A stretch of DNA of 64,000 nucleotides from Cyanobacteria bacterium CYA (GCA_008363215.1 RHKP01000021.1:1-64000), one strand, 5' to 3'. Shown: positions 8,854 to 18,319, numbered from the stretch's first letter. Notes: generated by a model from the letters alone, not told the origin. Numbers and translations are program-made.

Positions 8854-8859
8854 TACCCT
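8854..8859 (+). promoter_or_regulatory. -10 element (TACCCT) upstream of gltX
   Basis: TACCCT lies eight bases before the gltX ATG at 8868, in the context TTGCTACCCTT. It belongs to the group of TAnnnT hexamers found immediately before start codons in this window, implying a leaderless or nearly leaderless mRNA. Confidence 0.35.
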
Positions 8860-8867
8860 TCCCTCCC

Positions 8868-10658
8868 ATGAGCGATCGACCTGTCATCACGCGCTTTGCA
8901 CCGTCTCCCACGGGGCACCTGCACATCGGCGGAGCCCGCACGGCCCTGTTCTGCTGGGCCTTTGCCCGCAAGCACGGCGGACGCTTCCTCCTGCGCATTG
9001 AAGACACGGACCAGGCCCGATCGAGCGAGGATGCCGCCCGTGGCATTCTCGAAGACCTGGCCTGGCTGGGGATCGGGTGGGACGACGGGCCGGTCTGGGC
9101 AGATCGACTCTCCGAGCCGATCGTTCAAGGAAGCGGCCAAGCCGTCGGCTCGGAGAGCCGACCTGCCCGATGCGGTGGAGACGACCGCAGAGTCGGGCCC
9201 TACTACCAGAGCCAGCGCCGTGATATCTACCAGCGCGAGTTTGCACGCCTGCTCGAGGCCGGGCTGGCCTATCCCGCTTTCGAAACGCCCGATCAACTCA
9301 GCGCGATGCGCGCAACGGCCGAGGCGGAGAAGAAGACGTTTACCTACCGGCAGCGTGCCGACCATGACCACGGGGCTTCACTGGCGCGGATGCAGTCCGA
9401 GCCGCACGTGCTGCGACTGAAAATGCCCGGTGAGGCGATCACGGTGCACGACCAGGTGCTGGGCGATGTGACGTTCCCCGCCGAGGAACTGGATGACTTC
9501 GTGATTCGCAAGGCCGACGGCTTTCCGACGTATCACTTCGCGGTGGTCGTCGATGATGAGTTGATGGGCGTGACGCACGTGCTGCGCGGGCAGGAGCATC
9601 TGAACAACACGCCGCGGCACGTCGCGCTGCAGCGGGCGCTGGGATTTGCGACGCCGGTGTACGCGCACATGCCGCTGATCTTCAACCTTGACGCCACGAA
9701 GATGAGCAAGCGAGACAAGGACAAGGCCGCCAAGAAGGCGGTGCGGGACGCGGGGATCCAGACAGTCGCGTCGCTCGTCGAGCGACTGAGCCCGCCGAGC
9801 CGCCAGCGTGAGCGAGCGGCCCTTCGTTCGCTCTCAGACGCTGACTTGCAGACATGGCTCAAGGACAAGCAGCGCCAGTTGGGGCGCGAGCAGGTGGGGG
9901 CGGTGGCCGCGGCGCTCGGGCTGCGGCTTCCGGAGATCGACGTCGAGGACTTTCGGGCCGCCGGGTATCTGCCGGAGGTGCTGTGCAACTTCATCGCGCT
10001 GCTGGGCTGGAACCCCGGCGAGAAGAACTCCGACGGGACGGACCTGGAGCGGTTTGACCGGGTATTCCTGGCGTCGAAGTTTGATACCGATCGCATCGGC
10101 AAGACCAACTCCAGGTTCGACCGCGAGAAACTGCTGGCCTTCAACGCCGACACGATCCAGCACACCCTGAGCGACGATCTCTTCGCGGGGCTGTGGCTCA
10201 CCTGGGCGGAGCGCTTTGATGCGGATTTGGCCGCCTGGGCGAAGGCGGGCCCGGCGAGATGGTTGATTGCGGCCCGGGCGGCCAGGCCTCGAACGAAAAC
10301 GCTCAGCGATGCACGCGAGGCGATCGGCTTTGCTCTCGTGCCTGACGAAGCGGTCGCGTTCGACGAGAAGGCCGTCGCGAAGGTGCTCCGGAAGGGTGAG
10401 CCGTTGGGCATCGCGGTGCTGGAGGAAGTGGGCAAGGTGCTGGCCAGCGTCGATCCGTGGACGCCCGAATCGATCGACGCGGTGCTGCATTCCTTTGCCG
10501 CTGAGCGGGCGTTGGGCATGGGCCGGGTCGCGCAGCCGCTGCGTGTGGCGGTGACAGGCGGGAGCATCAGCCCCGGGCTGGGCGAAACGCTGGCGCTGGT
10601 CGGACGCGAGGGGGCGATGCGCCGGGTCGCACGCTGTCTGAACGAGTGCCGAGTCTGA
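8868..10658 (+). CDS. gltX: Glutamyl-tRNA synthetase GltX
   Basis: Charges tRNA-Glu with glutamate in the cytoplasm. The class I motifs are clear: FAPSPTGHLHIGGARTALF at residues ~10-28 (the HIGH motif), RIEDTD, VLRGQEHLNNTPRH, and KMSKR at about residue 280. It is 596 residues, longer than the usual ~470-510, because of two inserts. One of about 25 residues splits GWDDGP from GPYYQSQR (bases ~9090-9195). One of about 75 residues follows KMSKR and precedes the conserved GYLPEVLCNFIALLGW. The first insert is coded by DNA dense in inverted repeats (9108-9162). The ATG at 8868 gives the standard MSxxPVITRFAPSPTG start. glnS follows 51 bases downstream, so both glutamate and glutamine tRNAs are charged directly. 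Confidence 0.95.
   Translation: MSDRPVITRFAPSPTGHLHIGGARTALFCWAFARKHGGRFLLRIEDTDQARSSEDAARGILEDLAWLGIGWDDGPVWADRLSEPIVQGSGQAVGSESRPARCGGDDRRVGPYYQSQRRDIYQREFARLLEAGLAYPAFETPDQLSAMRATAEAEKKTFTYRQRADHDHGASLARMQSEPHVLRLKMPGEAITVHDQVLGDVTFPAEELDDFVIRKADGFPTYHFAVVVDDELMGVTHVLRGQEHLNNTPRHVALQRALGFATPVYAHMPLIFNLDATKMSKRDKDKAAKKAVRDAGIQTVASLVERLSPPSRQRERAALRSLSDADLQTWLKDKQRQLGREQVGAVAAALGLRLPEIDVEDFRAAGYLPEVLCNFIALLGWNPGEKNSDGTDLERFDRVFLASKFDTDRIGKTNSRFDREKLLAFNADTIQHTLSDDLFAGLWLTWAERFDADLAAWAKAGPARWLIAARAARPRTKTLSDAREAIGFALVPDEAVAFDEKAVAKVLRKGEPLGIAVLEEVGKVLASVDPWTPESIDAVLHSFAAERALGMGRVAQPLRVAVTGGSISPGLGETLALVGREGAMRRVARCLNECRV
9108..9162 (+). repeat. Palindromic insert inside gltX
   Basis: A perfect 13-base inverted repeat (9108-9120 with 9145-9157) overlaps a perfect 8-base hairpin with a 3-base loop (9144-9151 with 9155-9162). 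Both lie exactly in the segment that is extra relative to the GluRS family, and the reading frame is kept. Confidence 0.5.
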
Positions 10659-10709
10659 CAGGCCGGTTGGAAACCCGCCCCACCGATCTACGATGGGCTG
10701 GGAGCAAAC

Positions 10710-12539
10710 ATGACTGAGACCATGAACAAAGTCGTTCCCGGCGCCGAGCCGCGGCATTTCATCACCGACATCATCGATGCTGATGTGGCCGGCGGGAAGT
10801 GGGGGCCGGTCGGCGACTATTCGGTCGTTCGCACGCGATTCCCGCCCGAGCCCAACGGGTACCTGCACATCGGGCACGCCAAGTCGATCTGCCTGAACTT
10901 CGGGCTGGCCGAGCGGTACGGCGGCGGGTGCCGCCTGCGCTTCGACGACACCAACCCGGAGAAGGAGGAAGAGGAGTACGTCCGCTCGATCATCGAGAAC
11001 GTGCGATGGCTTGGGTTCACCTGGCCCGGCGCGCGCGAGGACGACCCCAAGGCCGGCGTGCTCTTCGCTTCAGACTACTTCGGACAGATGCACGACTGGG
11101 CAGTCGAGTTGATCCGAAAGGGCAAGGCATATGTGGACGAGCAGTCAGCCGAGCAGATACGCGCGACCCGCGGCGACCTGACCAGGCCCGGCACGCCCAG
11201 CCCGTTCCGCGATCGCCCGATCGACGAGAGCCTGACGCGATTCGAGGAGATGGTGCACGGCAAACACGCCGACGGGAGCATGGTGCTGCGCGCCAAGATC
11301 GACATGGGCAGCGCCAACATGAATCTGCGCGATCCGGTGATGTACCGCATTGTCAATGCACGGCACCACCGCACCGGCGACGCCTGGCACGTCTACCCGA
11401 TGTACGACTGGGCTCACGGGCTCGAGGACTCAATCGAAGGCATCACGCACTCGATCTGCACGCTCGAGTTTGAGATTCACCGCCCGCTGTACGACTGGTT
11501 CATCGACGCGATCAACGAGGGACGCGGAGCGGGGAGCGCCTGGGGCGAGAAGATCCACCATCCCCAGCAGATCGAGTTTGCTCGGCTGAACCCCAGTTAC
11601 ATCATCACCAGCAAGCGCAAACTCCGGCAACTGGTCGAAGAGAAGCACGTGCGCGGGTGGGACGATCCGCGCATGCCCACGCTCAGCGGGCTGCGCCGGC
11701 GCGGGTACACGCCCGAGTCGCTGCGCGCGTTTGCGGCCGAAACGGGCGTCACCAAGTTCAACGGCGTGCACGACATCGGCTGGCTGGAACGCGCGGTGCG
11801 GGATCACCTCAACAAGGTTGCGCCGCGCCGCATGGCGGTGCTCGACCCGCTGAAGGTGACGATCACCAACTGGGGCGACGGCGGCGACGCCGACCGCATC
11901 GAGTACATGGACGTGGTGAACAACCCGGAAGACATGGCGGCGGGCACGCGACAGGTCGCGTTCGGGCGCGCGTTGTACATCGAGCGCGAGGACTTCATGG
12001 AGGATCCGCCCAAGAAGTTCTTCCGGCTGGGGCCCGGGCGCGAGGTGCGCCTGCGCTGCGGGTACTGGATCACCTGCCGCGAGGTCGTGAAGAACGCCGC
12101 AGGCGAGTTGGTCGAGTTGAAGTGCACGTATGACCCGCAGACCCGCGGAGGTGAGAGCCCGCCGCCCGACGCGCAGGGCAACGTGCGCAAGGTCAAGGGC
12201 ACGCTGCACTGGGTGTGCGCGGACGAGTGCATCGACGCTGAGGTGCGCCTGTTCGATCGGCTCTACAAGACCGAAAAGCCGGGGCGGGAGTCAGACAACC
12301 ATCTCGACGACTTGAATCCGGATTCGCTGCGCGTGCGGACAGGCTGCAAACTGGAAATGGGGCTGGCCGAGGTGCTGCCCGATGAGCCGGCGTGGGGCGA
12401 CGGGATCCGGCGCTTCCAGTTCGAGCGCCTGGGGTACTTCTGTGTCGATGCCGACGCGACGCCGGGCAGGATGGTGTTCAATCGCACCGTGACGCTGAAG
12501 GACTCGTGGGCGAAGGAGCAGGGCAAGGACGCGGGGTGA
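10710..12539 (+). CDS. glnS: Glutaminyl-tRNA synthetase GlnS
   Basis: Charges tRNA-Gln directly with glutamine. The 609-residue product has the class I HIGH motif YLHIGHAKS (residues ~51-59), the family block [10 protein letters not shown], the active-site region [23 protein letters not shown], and the KMSK-equivalent TSKRKL at about residue 297. The C-terminal half matches the two anticodon-binding beta-barrels of GlnRS (DCxxA-type loop replaced by planctomycete-type [21 protein letters not shown]). Length is slightly above the E. coli enzyme. A TACGAT hexamer (10689-10694) and a GGGAG at 10700-10704 precede the ATG. Direct glutaminylation means a GatCAB amidation route is not needed for Gln, although none is visible here either way. 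Confidence 0.95.
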   Translation: MTETMNKVVPGAEPRHFITDIIDADVAGGKWGPVGDYSVVRTRFPPEPNGYLHIGHAKSICLNFGLAERYGGGCRLRFDDTNPEKEEEEYVRSIIENVRWLGFTWPGAREDDPKAGVLFASDYFGQMHDWAVELIRKGKAYVDEQSAEQIRATRGDLTRPGTPSPFRDRPIDESLTRFEEMVHGKHADGSMVLRAKIDMGSANMNLRDPVMYRIVNARHHRTGDAWHVYPMYDWAHGLEDSIEGITHSICTLEFEIHRPLYDWFIDAINEGRGAGSAWGEKIHHPQQIEFARLNPSYIITSKRKLRQLVEEKHVRGWDDPRMPTLSGLRRRGYTPESLRAFAAETGVTKFNGVHDIGWLERAVRDHLNKVAPRRMAVLDPLKVTITNWGDGGDADRIEYMDVVNNPEDMAAGTRQVAFGRALYIEREDFMEDPPKKFFRLGPGREVRLRCGYWITCREVVKNAAGELVELKCTYDPQTRGGESPPPDAQGNVRKVKGTLHWVCADECIDAEVRLFDRLYKTEKPGRESDNHLDDLNPDSLRVRTGCKLEMGLAEVLPDEPAWGDGIRRFQFERLGYFCVDADATPGRMVFNRTVTLKDSWAKEQGKDAG

Positions 12540-12668
12540 GTCGGGAGAGAGGGGGCACCTGCGCGATGCCCGTACCACCGCCAGACGGCTGAGTCGCCGG
12601 GGCCGGTGCGGGTGGACTCGACGGGCCGAATGACCGATAGCCTCCGAAACGCACCGGAGGCTTACTTC

Positions 12669-12962
12669 ATGTCGTGGATCAGCATTGCCGGCGGGGTGGC
12701 CGCTCTGGGAACCGGGGGCAATGGACTCGCCGGGCTGGAGGGCATGGAAGGGCTGGCCGGAGTGGCCGAGATCCTCGGACTGCTGTTCACGGTGCTTTTC
12801 ATCGTGTGGCTGGCGATGCTGGGGCTGGTGGTGCCCTGGTTTCTCTGGCGGATCAAGGTGTATGCCAAGCGCCAATATCTGCTGACGCGGCGGATGTTTG
12901 AGTCCGCCCGGGCCTCCGAGGAGCGCCGCCTCGGGCCGGCCCCCCTGTCGAGGGAGGGCTGA
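12669..12962 (+). CDS. Small membrane protein, function unknown
   Basis: A 97-residue product with a Gly/Ala-rich N-terminal stretch, one strong membrane helix (about residues 37-61, ILGLLFTVLFIVWLAMLGLVVPWFL) and a basic amphipathic C-terminal helix (RIKVYAKRQYLLTRRMFESAR). This suggests a tail facing the cytoplasm. A GGAGG Shine-Dalgarno lies eight bases before the ATG. That GGAGG is also the right arm of a 7-base inverted repeat (12640-12646 with 12655-12661). A TAGCCT hexamer lies at 12638-12643. No family is recognised. A longer in-frame start at 12606 has no ribosome binding site. Confidence 0.55.
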   Translation: MSWISIAGGVAALGTGGNGLAGLEGMEGLAGVAEILGLLFTVLFIVWLAMLGLVVPWFLWRIKVYAKRQYLLTRRMFESARASEERRLGPAPLSREG

Positions 12963-13034
12963 AAGCGAAGGCGAGCGTGCGCTGATTTGCGCCCGAACCC
13001 CCTGTCCGTCCTGTTCCCCGAACCGGGTGCGGTC

Positions 13035-13040
13035 TACGCT
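13035..13040 (+). promoter_or_regulatory. -10 element (TACGCT) six bases before the GH2-like start
   Basis: TACGCT is followed by GCGCGC and then the ATG at 13047. The spacing is identical to that before nadB, the ABC ATPase and the FkbM gene. Confidence 0.45.
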
Positions 13041-13046
13041 GCGCGC

Positions 13047-15839
13047 ATGCACGAGATTCGTTCGATCAATGGCACGTGGACCCTGGTGCCCGACTCCGAC
13101 AACCGTGGCATCGAGGCCGGGTGGTTTGAGAAGTTTCCGTCGGCCGGCGCGCTGTCGCAGGTGGTGCCCGCGGCCTGGCAGCACGCGATCCCTGATACCG
13201 GTCCCGACGTGGTGTGGTACCGCCGGCGCGAACGGCTCGACCGCCCGCTTCAGGCAGGCGAACGCCTGTGGCTGCGGTTTGAATCGGTCGCGACGGACTG
13301 CCGGGCGTGGGTCAACGGCGTCGAGGTGGGGGAACACTCGGGCAACTGGGTTCCGTTCGGTCTGGAAGTGACCGATGCCGTGCGCGGGTCACAGGATCTG
13401 GACATCATCTTGCGCGTCGACCGCGTTCGACCCGGGCCGGTCAAAGAGGTGAACGGACGCCCTCAGCAGGGTGGGCACATCACCAAGGGTTTTCATGACG
13501 TCCTGAGCATGCAGGCCGCGGGGGTGTGGCTGGATGTGCGCCTGGAGCGCACCGGCGCGTTGTGTGCGCGCACGGATGGTCTGTGGGTGAGCGCCGACGT
13601 GCGCAGCGGGCAGGTGCGGATCGAGGTCGAACTCGAATCAGGACACGCGGGCGGATGGCTGGACGTTGCCATCGAAGACCCCGATGGCGTTGAGGTGGCG
13701 CAGGTGTCGGTGGAGATCGAGCCTGACTACGTGTCGCGGGCCGTGGCGCTCAGCGTTGAGCCGGTGCGGAGGTGGAGCATCGAGAGTCCGGCGCTCTATC
13801 GCGTGACGGGAAGTTTGCGCGTGCAGAATGGCGTCTCGCAGGAGTTGCAAGAGCGATTCGGTTTCCGGCGGGTCGAAGTATCGGGGGATGGACAGCGCAT
13901 TGTGCTCAACGGGCGGCCGGTTTTCATTTCGGGCATTCTCGACTGGGGGCACGAACCTGCGCACATCTCGCCGTCGCCGACGCGGGAGGAGTTGCGGGAG
14001 CGTTTTGCGGGCTTGCAGGAGCGCGGGTTCAACTGCGTATGCGTGTGCATGTGGTACCCGCCCAAGTGGTTCTACGACACGGCTGACGAGATGGGCATGC
14101 TCATCTGGCAGGAACACCCGGTGTGGAAGTCGGACATGTCCGACGAGCGTGTGGAGGAGTACAAGAAGCAGTTCGTAAGTTTCTTCCGTCGCGATCGCAA
14201 TCACCCGTCGGTGGCGATCGTGAGCGGATCATGCGAGCACGAGGAGTTCAACCCGCGCCTGGGTGCGTGGTGGTGGGAGCAGGCCAAGCACCTGCTGGCC
14301 GACCGGCTGGTGCAGATCCAGACGGCCTTCCTGGCGTGGACGGACCTGACCAAGACGGACACGTATGACGAGCACACCTATGAGGGATCGGGGCGTTGGG
14401 TGGCATATCTGCGCGATCTGGACGCGGCGCTTGGCGAGCGCGAACCCAAGCCGATGTTGATGGGCGAGAGCGTGATGTACGTGTCGTGGCCGGACGTGGA
14501 GCGGTATGACGCACTGGGCGCCAAGCCGTGGTGGATGCCGCCGGGGCTGGAATCGGTGCGGAAGATCAATGCGTCGATCGATGCTCTGGACGGCGCGGGC
14601 GCGAGTCGGAAGATCCGGGAGATCGGCATCCGCTACAACGAGGCGGGGCGGAAGTTCCAGACCGAACTGGTGCGCGGGTATCAGCGCAACGCCGGGCTGG
14701 TGGCCAACGGCATGCGCGACGTGCCGCTGTGCCCGTGCGGGATCATGGACGATTTCAATGAATGGAAGTTTGACGGAGCGTCGATGCGGGCGTGGATGGG
14801 CGCATCCGTGCTGCTGCTGCGGACGCCGGACGAGCGGCGGGGTTTTACGGGCGGGCGACGGCTGGCGATCGAACTGGGCGTGTCGAACTACGGGACGAGC
14901 GACCTTTCGGGCACGGTGGAACTGGACGTGTCGGCGGAGAGCGGGTTCGCGGCGTCGGGGCGCATCAACGTGAGTGCGGCGTGCGGGCAGGTGCGCTTCT
15001 TCCCCGGCGAACTGGAGTTGCCACAGGTGGCGCATCCCACACCCATGCGGGTGCGAGCGAGGATCGGTCACGTGAGCAACGCCTGGACGCTGTGGGTGTT
15101 GCCGGAGGGCAAGTCCGCACCGCGCGAAGCGGCGGTGCTCGGGGGAAGCGAGTTTACCGAGGCAGAGCAGACCCTTGCGTTCGAGGAGTTGAAGTATTCG
15201 AGCGGGTGGGGGTTGCCGAACCGGTCGTGGAGGCCGCGCTATCCGGATCCGGGCGTGCTGTTGCCCGGCGCGGCGCAGTGGTGGGGCGAGGGTCAGCCCG
15301 AGCGCGGCACGCGCGTGTTGGTGACGCATCGCCTGACCGAGTCGGTGCTGCGATGGTTGGAGCGCGGCGGGCGCGTGCTGCATATGCCCAGCACGGTCAA
15401 GGACGGGCTGCCGACCAGGTTTGTCACCGGATTCGGGCAGGTGCCTTGGATCAGGGCGAAAGGCCCGCTGGCGCGCTTCGGGCGTGACTGGGTGGAAGGG
15501 CTGCTGGATTACGACCTGATGCGGACCTGGACACGGGTGTTGCCGGTGTCCGAACTGAATCTGGCCGATGCACTGGAGCCTTACGTGCGGATGCTCTACA
15601 CGCACGACATGGTCCACCGCGTGCCGCAATTTGACGCGCTGTCGGCCGCACGGGTGGGCAAGGGTGTGCTGGCGGTGTGCTGCCTGGACCTGCACGACGA
15701 ACCCGGGCGCCTGCTGCTGGGAGAGATTCTCGCGTGGCTGGCGGGCGATGAGGGGCTTCCGGGGCGCGAGGTGGACGTGGAGATGCTCAGCGAGTTGGCC
15801 GGTGGTTCGCTCACATCGAATCGCGCTGCGAGCCCATGA
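13047..15839 (+). CDS. Glycoside hydrolase family 2-like protein
   Basis: The 930-residue product has the GH2 order of domains. First is a galactose-binding-like sugar-binding domain (IRSINGTWTLVPD...WQHAIPD, residues ~3-160), then an immunoglobulin-like domain (~165-275), then a TIM-barrel catalytic domain starting at FGFRRVEVSGDGQRIVLNGRPVFISG. The barrel keeps NCVCVCMWYPPKWFYDTADEMGMLIWQEHPVW and RNHPSVAI. The usual acid/base dyad Asn-Glu after that is replaced by SGSCEHEEFN, so Cys-Glu stands where Asn-Glu is expected. A Glu in LMGESVMY could be the nucleophile. No signal peptide is seen, so action in the cytoplasm or by unusual export is likely. The C-terminal ~300 residues are beta-rich and unassigned. 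The substrate (beta-mannoside, galactoside or glucuronide) cannot be told. The start was chosen because of the adjacent TACGCT hexamer. Confidence 0.75.
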   Translation: MHEIRSINGTWTLVPDSDNRGIEAGWFEKFPSAGALSQVVPAAWQHAIPDTGPDVVWYRRRERLDRPLQAGERLWLRFESVATDCRAWVNGVEVGEHSGNWVPFGLEVTDAVRGSQDLDIILRVDRVRPGPVKEVNGRPQQGGHITKGFHDVLSMQAAGVWLDVRLERTGALCARTDGLWVSADVRSGQVRIEVELESGHAGGWLDVAIEDPDGVEVAQVSVEIEPDYVSRAVALSVEPVRRWSIESPALYRVTGSLRVQNGVSQELQERFGFRRVEVSGDGQRIVLNGRPVFISGILDWGHEPAHISPSPTREELRERFAGLQERGFNCVCVCMWYPPKWFYDTADEMGMLIWQEHPVWKSDMSDERVEEYKKQFVSFFRRDRNHPSVAIVSGSCEHEEFNPRLGAWWWEQAKHLLADRLVQIQTAFLAWTDLTKTDTYDEHTYEGSGRWVAYLRDLDAALGEREPKPMLMGESVMYVSWPDVERYDALGAKPWWMPPGLESVRKINASIDALDGAGASRKIREIGIRYNEAGRKFQTELVRGYQRNAGLVANGMRDVPLCPCGIMDDFNEWKFDGASMRAWMGASVLLLRTPDERRGFTGGRRLAIELGVSNYGTSDLSGTVELDVSAESGFAASGRINVSAACGQVRFFPGELELPQVAHPTPMRVRARIGHVSNAWTLWVLPEGKSAPREAAVLGGSEFTEAEQTLAFEELKYSSGWGLPNRSWRPRYPDPGVLLPGAAQWWGEGQPERGTRVLVTHRLTESVLRWLERGGRVLHMPSTVKDGLPTRFVTGFGQVPWIRAKGPLARFGRDWVEGLLDYDLMRTWTRVLPVSELNLADALEPYVRMLYTHDMVHRVPQFDALSAARVGKGVLAVCCLDLHDEPGRLLLGEILAWLAGDEGLPGREVDVEMLSELAGGSLTSNRAASP

Positions 15840-15903
15840 AAAGCGCGGGCCCGCGCCCGCGTGTGGTCAACGGGTTGCGCCGCGCGGACGCGGAGGGGGG
15901 CGA

Positions 15904-16985
15904 TCAGGGGCAGCCGGCGCTGAAGTCGCCGAGGAATTCCTGCACGTCAAAGAAGTCGAGATTGCCGTCGCGATTGAAGTCGGCGTTGCAGACGCCGATG
16001 CACAGTTGTCCGCCGGCGTAGGAGATGCACCGATCGCTCGGGCCGAAGAGTGCGTTGAGATGCACCCACTGGGTTCCGTCCCAGTTGTAGGTCTCGATGT
16101 CGTTGAGCACGAGCGTGGCGTTGGACGCGATCTCGAGCTCCGGGGCTCCGCCGATGCCGGTGATGTAGAGCACCTCGGGCGTGCCGCCCACGCGTTGCCC
16201 GTTGTTGTAGCAGTCGATGCGTGTGAGCCCCGGCAGACTGACATTGCCGACGTCGACCTGCCCGCCTTGATCGGCGTGCAGGCGCACCGGGCCGTTGGTC
16301 GTGAGTAGAGAGGACAGGTCGCTCGTGGCGTCAAAGGCGTACACATAGAGCAGACCCGGTCCGCCCCAACTTATGTCGGTGACGCCTGACAGGTCGAGCA
16401 GGGCGCCGTCGAACCAGGCGAGAAATTCCGCGCCCTCGGCCGGATCGAGCGTCAGGGACTGGAGGCTCGATCCATCCCAGATGGTGCCGACGTTGTAGGA
16501 GGCAAACAGGACGGCCCCGAGTCCGACGCTGGAGTAGTTCGTCGAGTTGAGCGTCCGGTGGCTGCCGTCCTGTGCCTGAATCTTCCGGGCGTTATGTTGT
16601 CCAGCCCGATGGGGTTGGTGAGGGTGAGGTCGCCGCCCAGGAGACGGACGTAGGAGCCGGCGTAGTCGGCGTCTCCAAGGACCGTCAGGTCGACGTCCGG
16701 GTAGAGATCCATGTACGACTGATCGCCCAGCGTCAGGTCGTTGACTTCGTAGGCGCCGGTCATCAGTTGCCAGTAGCAGTAGTTGCTGGGAGGGACGAAG
16801 ACGTTGTACGAGTCGGTCATCGTGTTGTACGGAATGAGCCCGATATCCCAGTTCGCCGCGTCGTCGTAGCGTCCTCCCCAGGGTCCGATATACGTCGCGT
16901 CGATCTGTGCGAGCGCCGTCGCTGCTGACAATGCGAAGACCACCGCGCTGGTTGCTCCGACACTTCCACCCATTGAGCGTCCCAT
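15904..16985 (-). pseudogene. Exported dockerin-tailed protein, split by a frameshift
   Basis: The frame starting at 16985 has a signal peptide (SAVVFALSAATALA) and continues with AATYIGPWGG-like sequence (ATYIGPWGGRYDDAANW). This is the usual start of planctomycete surface proteins with a beta-helix body. It loses sense after NPIGLDN at about 16595. A second frame then carries on from ARKIQAQDGSH and ends with a dockerin-like calcium repeat CNADFNRDGNLDFFDVQEFL and the terminal GCP, stopping at 15904. A change of one or two bases at 16590-16600 restores one protein of ~360 residues. The dockerin-like tail suggests attachment to a partner at the cell surface. An authentic mutation and an assembly error cannot be told apart here. 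A GGAGGGAG ribosome site precedes the start. Confidence 0.65.
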
Positions 16986-17079
16986 GATCTCCCTCCGCGA
17001 AGAATCTCTGGGCCAATTAAGGTGTCTAACTCAGGGGGGTTTGCCCTGCCAAGGGGAATCCGCATTCTCTTCATGCGGC

Positions 17080-17085
17080 TACAGT
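17080..17085 (+). promoter_or_regulatory. -10 element (TACAGT) six bases before the ABC ATPase start
   Basis: TACAGT is followed by TGCCCG and then ATG at 17092. The hexamer is identical to the -10 of the XRE promoter at 56451, which supports its being real. Confidence 0.45.
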
Positions 17086-17091
17086 TGCCCG

Positions 17092-17829
17092 ATGCCGACG
17101 CCCACCGCGACCGCCGAGCCGACGACCACGCGAACAGCCAATCCCGTCGCGGAGTTGCGAGACGTGCGGAAGACGTACTACAAGCCGGACGGGTCGATCA
17201 TGGTCGAGGCGTTGCGCGGGATCGACGTGACGATCATGCCTGGCGAATACGTGGCGATCATGGGCGCATCGGGGTCGGGCAAGAGCACGCTGATGAACGT
17301 GCTGGGATGCCTCGATCGCCCGACCGGGGGCGAGTATCTGCTCGACGGAGTACCCTCAACGCAGTTATCAGACGAGGAACTTTCGCGTTTCCGAGGGCAG
17401 AAGATCGGGTTTGTGTTCCAGGCGTTCAACCTGATCCCGCAGTTGACGATCGAGGAGAACGTGTCGGTGCCTTTGTTCTACCAGGACGTGCCGCGACGAG
17501 AGCGGATCGTGCGGGCGGTCAAGTCGCTGGAGAGCGTGGGACTGGGCGACCGGCTCGGGCACCGCCCGCGGGAGTTGTCGGGCGGGCAGCAGCAGCGGGT
17601 CGCGATCGCGCGGGCGCTGGTGACCGATCCGGTGGTGCTGATGGCCGACGAACCGACCGGCAACCTCGACTCAAAAACGGGCATCGCGATTCTCGATCTT
17701 TTCGGACAGTTGCACGAAGCGGGGATGACCATATTGATGGTCACGCACGACGATCACGTGGCCGACCGGTGCAGGCGGGTCATCCGGCTGCACGACGGCC
17801 GGATCGAGAGTGACCGGAGCGTGCGCTGA
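17092..17829 (+). CDS. ABC transporter ATP-binding protein, MacB/LolD type, without a permease
   Basis: A 245-residue nucleotide-binding subunit: Walker A GASGSGKS (residues 58-65), Q-loop FQAFNLIPQLTIEENV (~109-124), signature LSGGQQQR (162-169), Walker B VVLMADEP (181-188), and switch histidine in VTHDDH (~217-222). The pattern LxGVP...LSDEELSRFRGQKIGFVFQ is that of the MacB/LolD/FtsE-like family, which drives periplasm-facing permeases that extrude lipoproteins or macrolides. The permease expected in such an operon is absent: a 490-base gap without genes follows, and the upstream gene is on the other strand. The ATPase either works with a permease encoded elsewhere or is a stranded subunit. 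The first 20 residues (Thr/Ala-rich) are extra. The ATG at 17092 is preferred over 16984 because of the adjacent TACAGT hexamer. Confidence 0.88.
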   Translation: MPTPTATAEPTTTRTANPVAELRDVRKTYYKPDGSIMVEALRGIDVTIMPGEYVAIMGASGSGKSTLMNVLGCLDRPTGGEYLLDGVPSTQLSDEELSRFRGQKIGFVFQAFNLIPQLTIEENVSVPLFYQDVPRRERIVRAVKSLESVGLGDRLGHRPRELSGGQQQRVAIARALVTDPVVLMADEPTGNLDSKTGIAILDLFGQLHEAGMTILMVTHDDHVADRCRRVIRLHDGRIESDRSVR

Positions 17830-18319
17830 GTCGAGCCATCGGGCGATCCGGACTTCACCACAGAGCAAACGGAGGGGGCAGAGAAATCCGTTTCACGACG
17901 GAGTTGCACGGAGTGGGGAGATAACGAATCGCTCGATTTTGAGATGTGAGGTTTGGTGATTGGGCGATTGAATCTTGCCGTTTGCCGGGTTCGGCCCGAC
18001 TTGCGCGTTTGCGCGTCGGGCTCGTCATACGGACTCACGGTGAATCTCAGGCGTGTGGGGACGCCGGAGAAGTGCCCGTCTTCGGGCACACCTCCGGGTC
18101 AGATGCAACGGGAACTCAGGCAGCGCAAAATAGTTGCCGCCCGGACCGGTGTTCGAGCACTCGCAATGGTCCGGCGTCCCGCGGCGCACCAGTTTCATCG
18201 CACAACCGTATAAGGACAACGCCCGTTCGGCACATCGCCTTTCCGTTCGCCTTGCATGTGGTTGAAGACGAGGCGTTTCTCTGTGTCCCTTTGCGTGTTC
18301 TGTAGTTCACGAACCAGCG
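17830..18319. other. Gene-free gap with degenerate inverted repeats and hairpins
   Basis: No gene is supported. The left edge (17854-17890) carries an ACCACAGAG...GGCAGAGAAA tract and the right edge (18272-18310) carries a related tract in reverse orientation (TTTCTCTGTGTCCC...TCTGTAGT). In between are a 7-base hairpin with a 4-base loop (18072-18078 with 18083-18089) and a 7-base stem (17994-18000 with 18015-18021). Open frames across this gap look like composition artefacts. Confidence 0.5.

Noticed and set aside
17946..18305. 119-codon ORF in the gap after the ABC ATPase
   Set aside because: Overlaps several hairpins and the repeat tract, no ribosome site, no motif.
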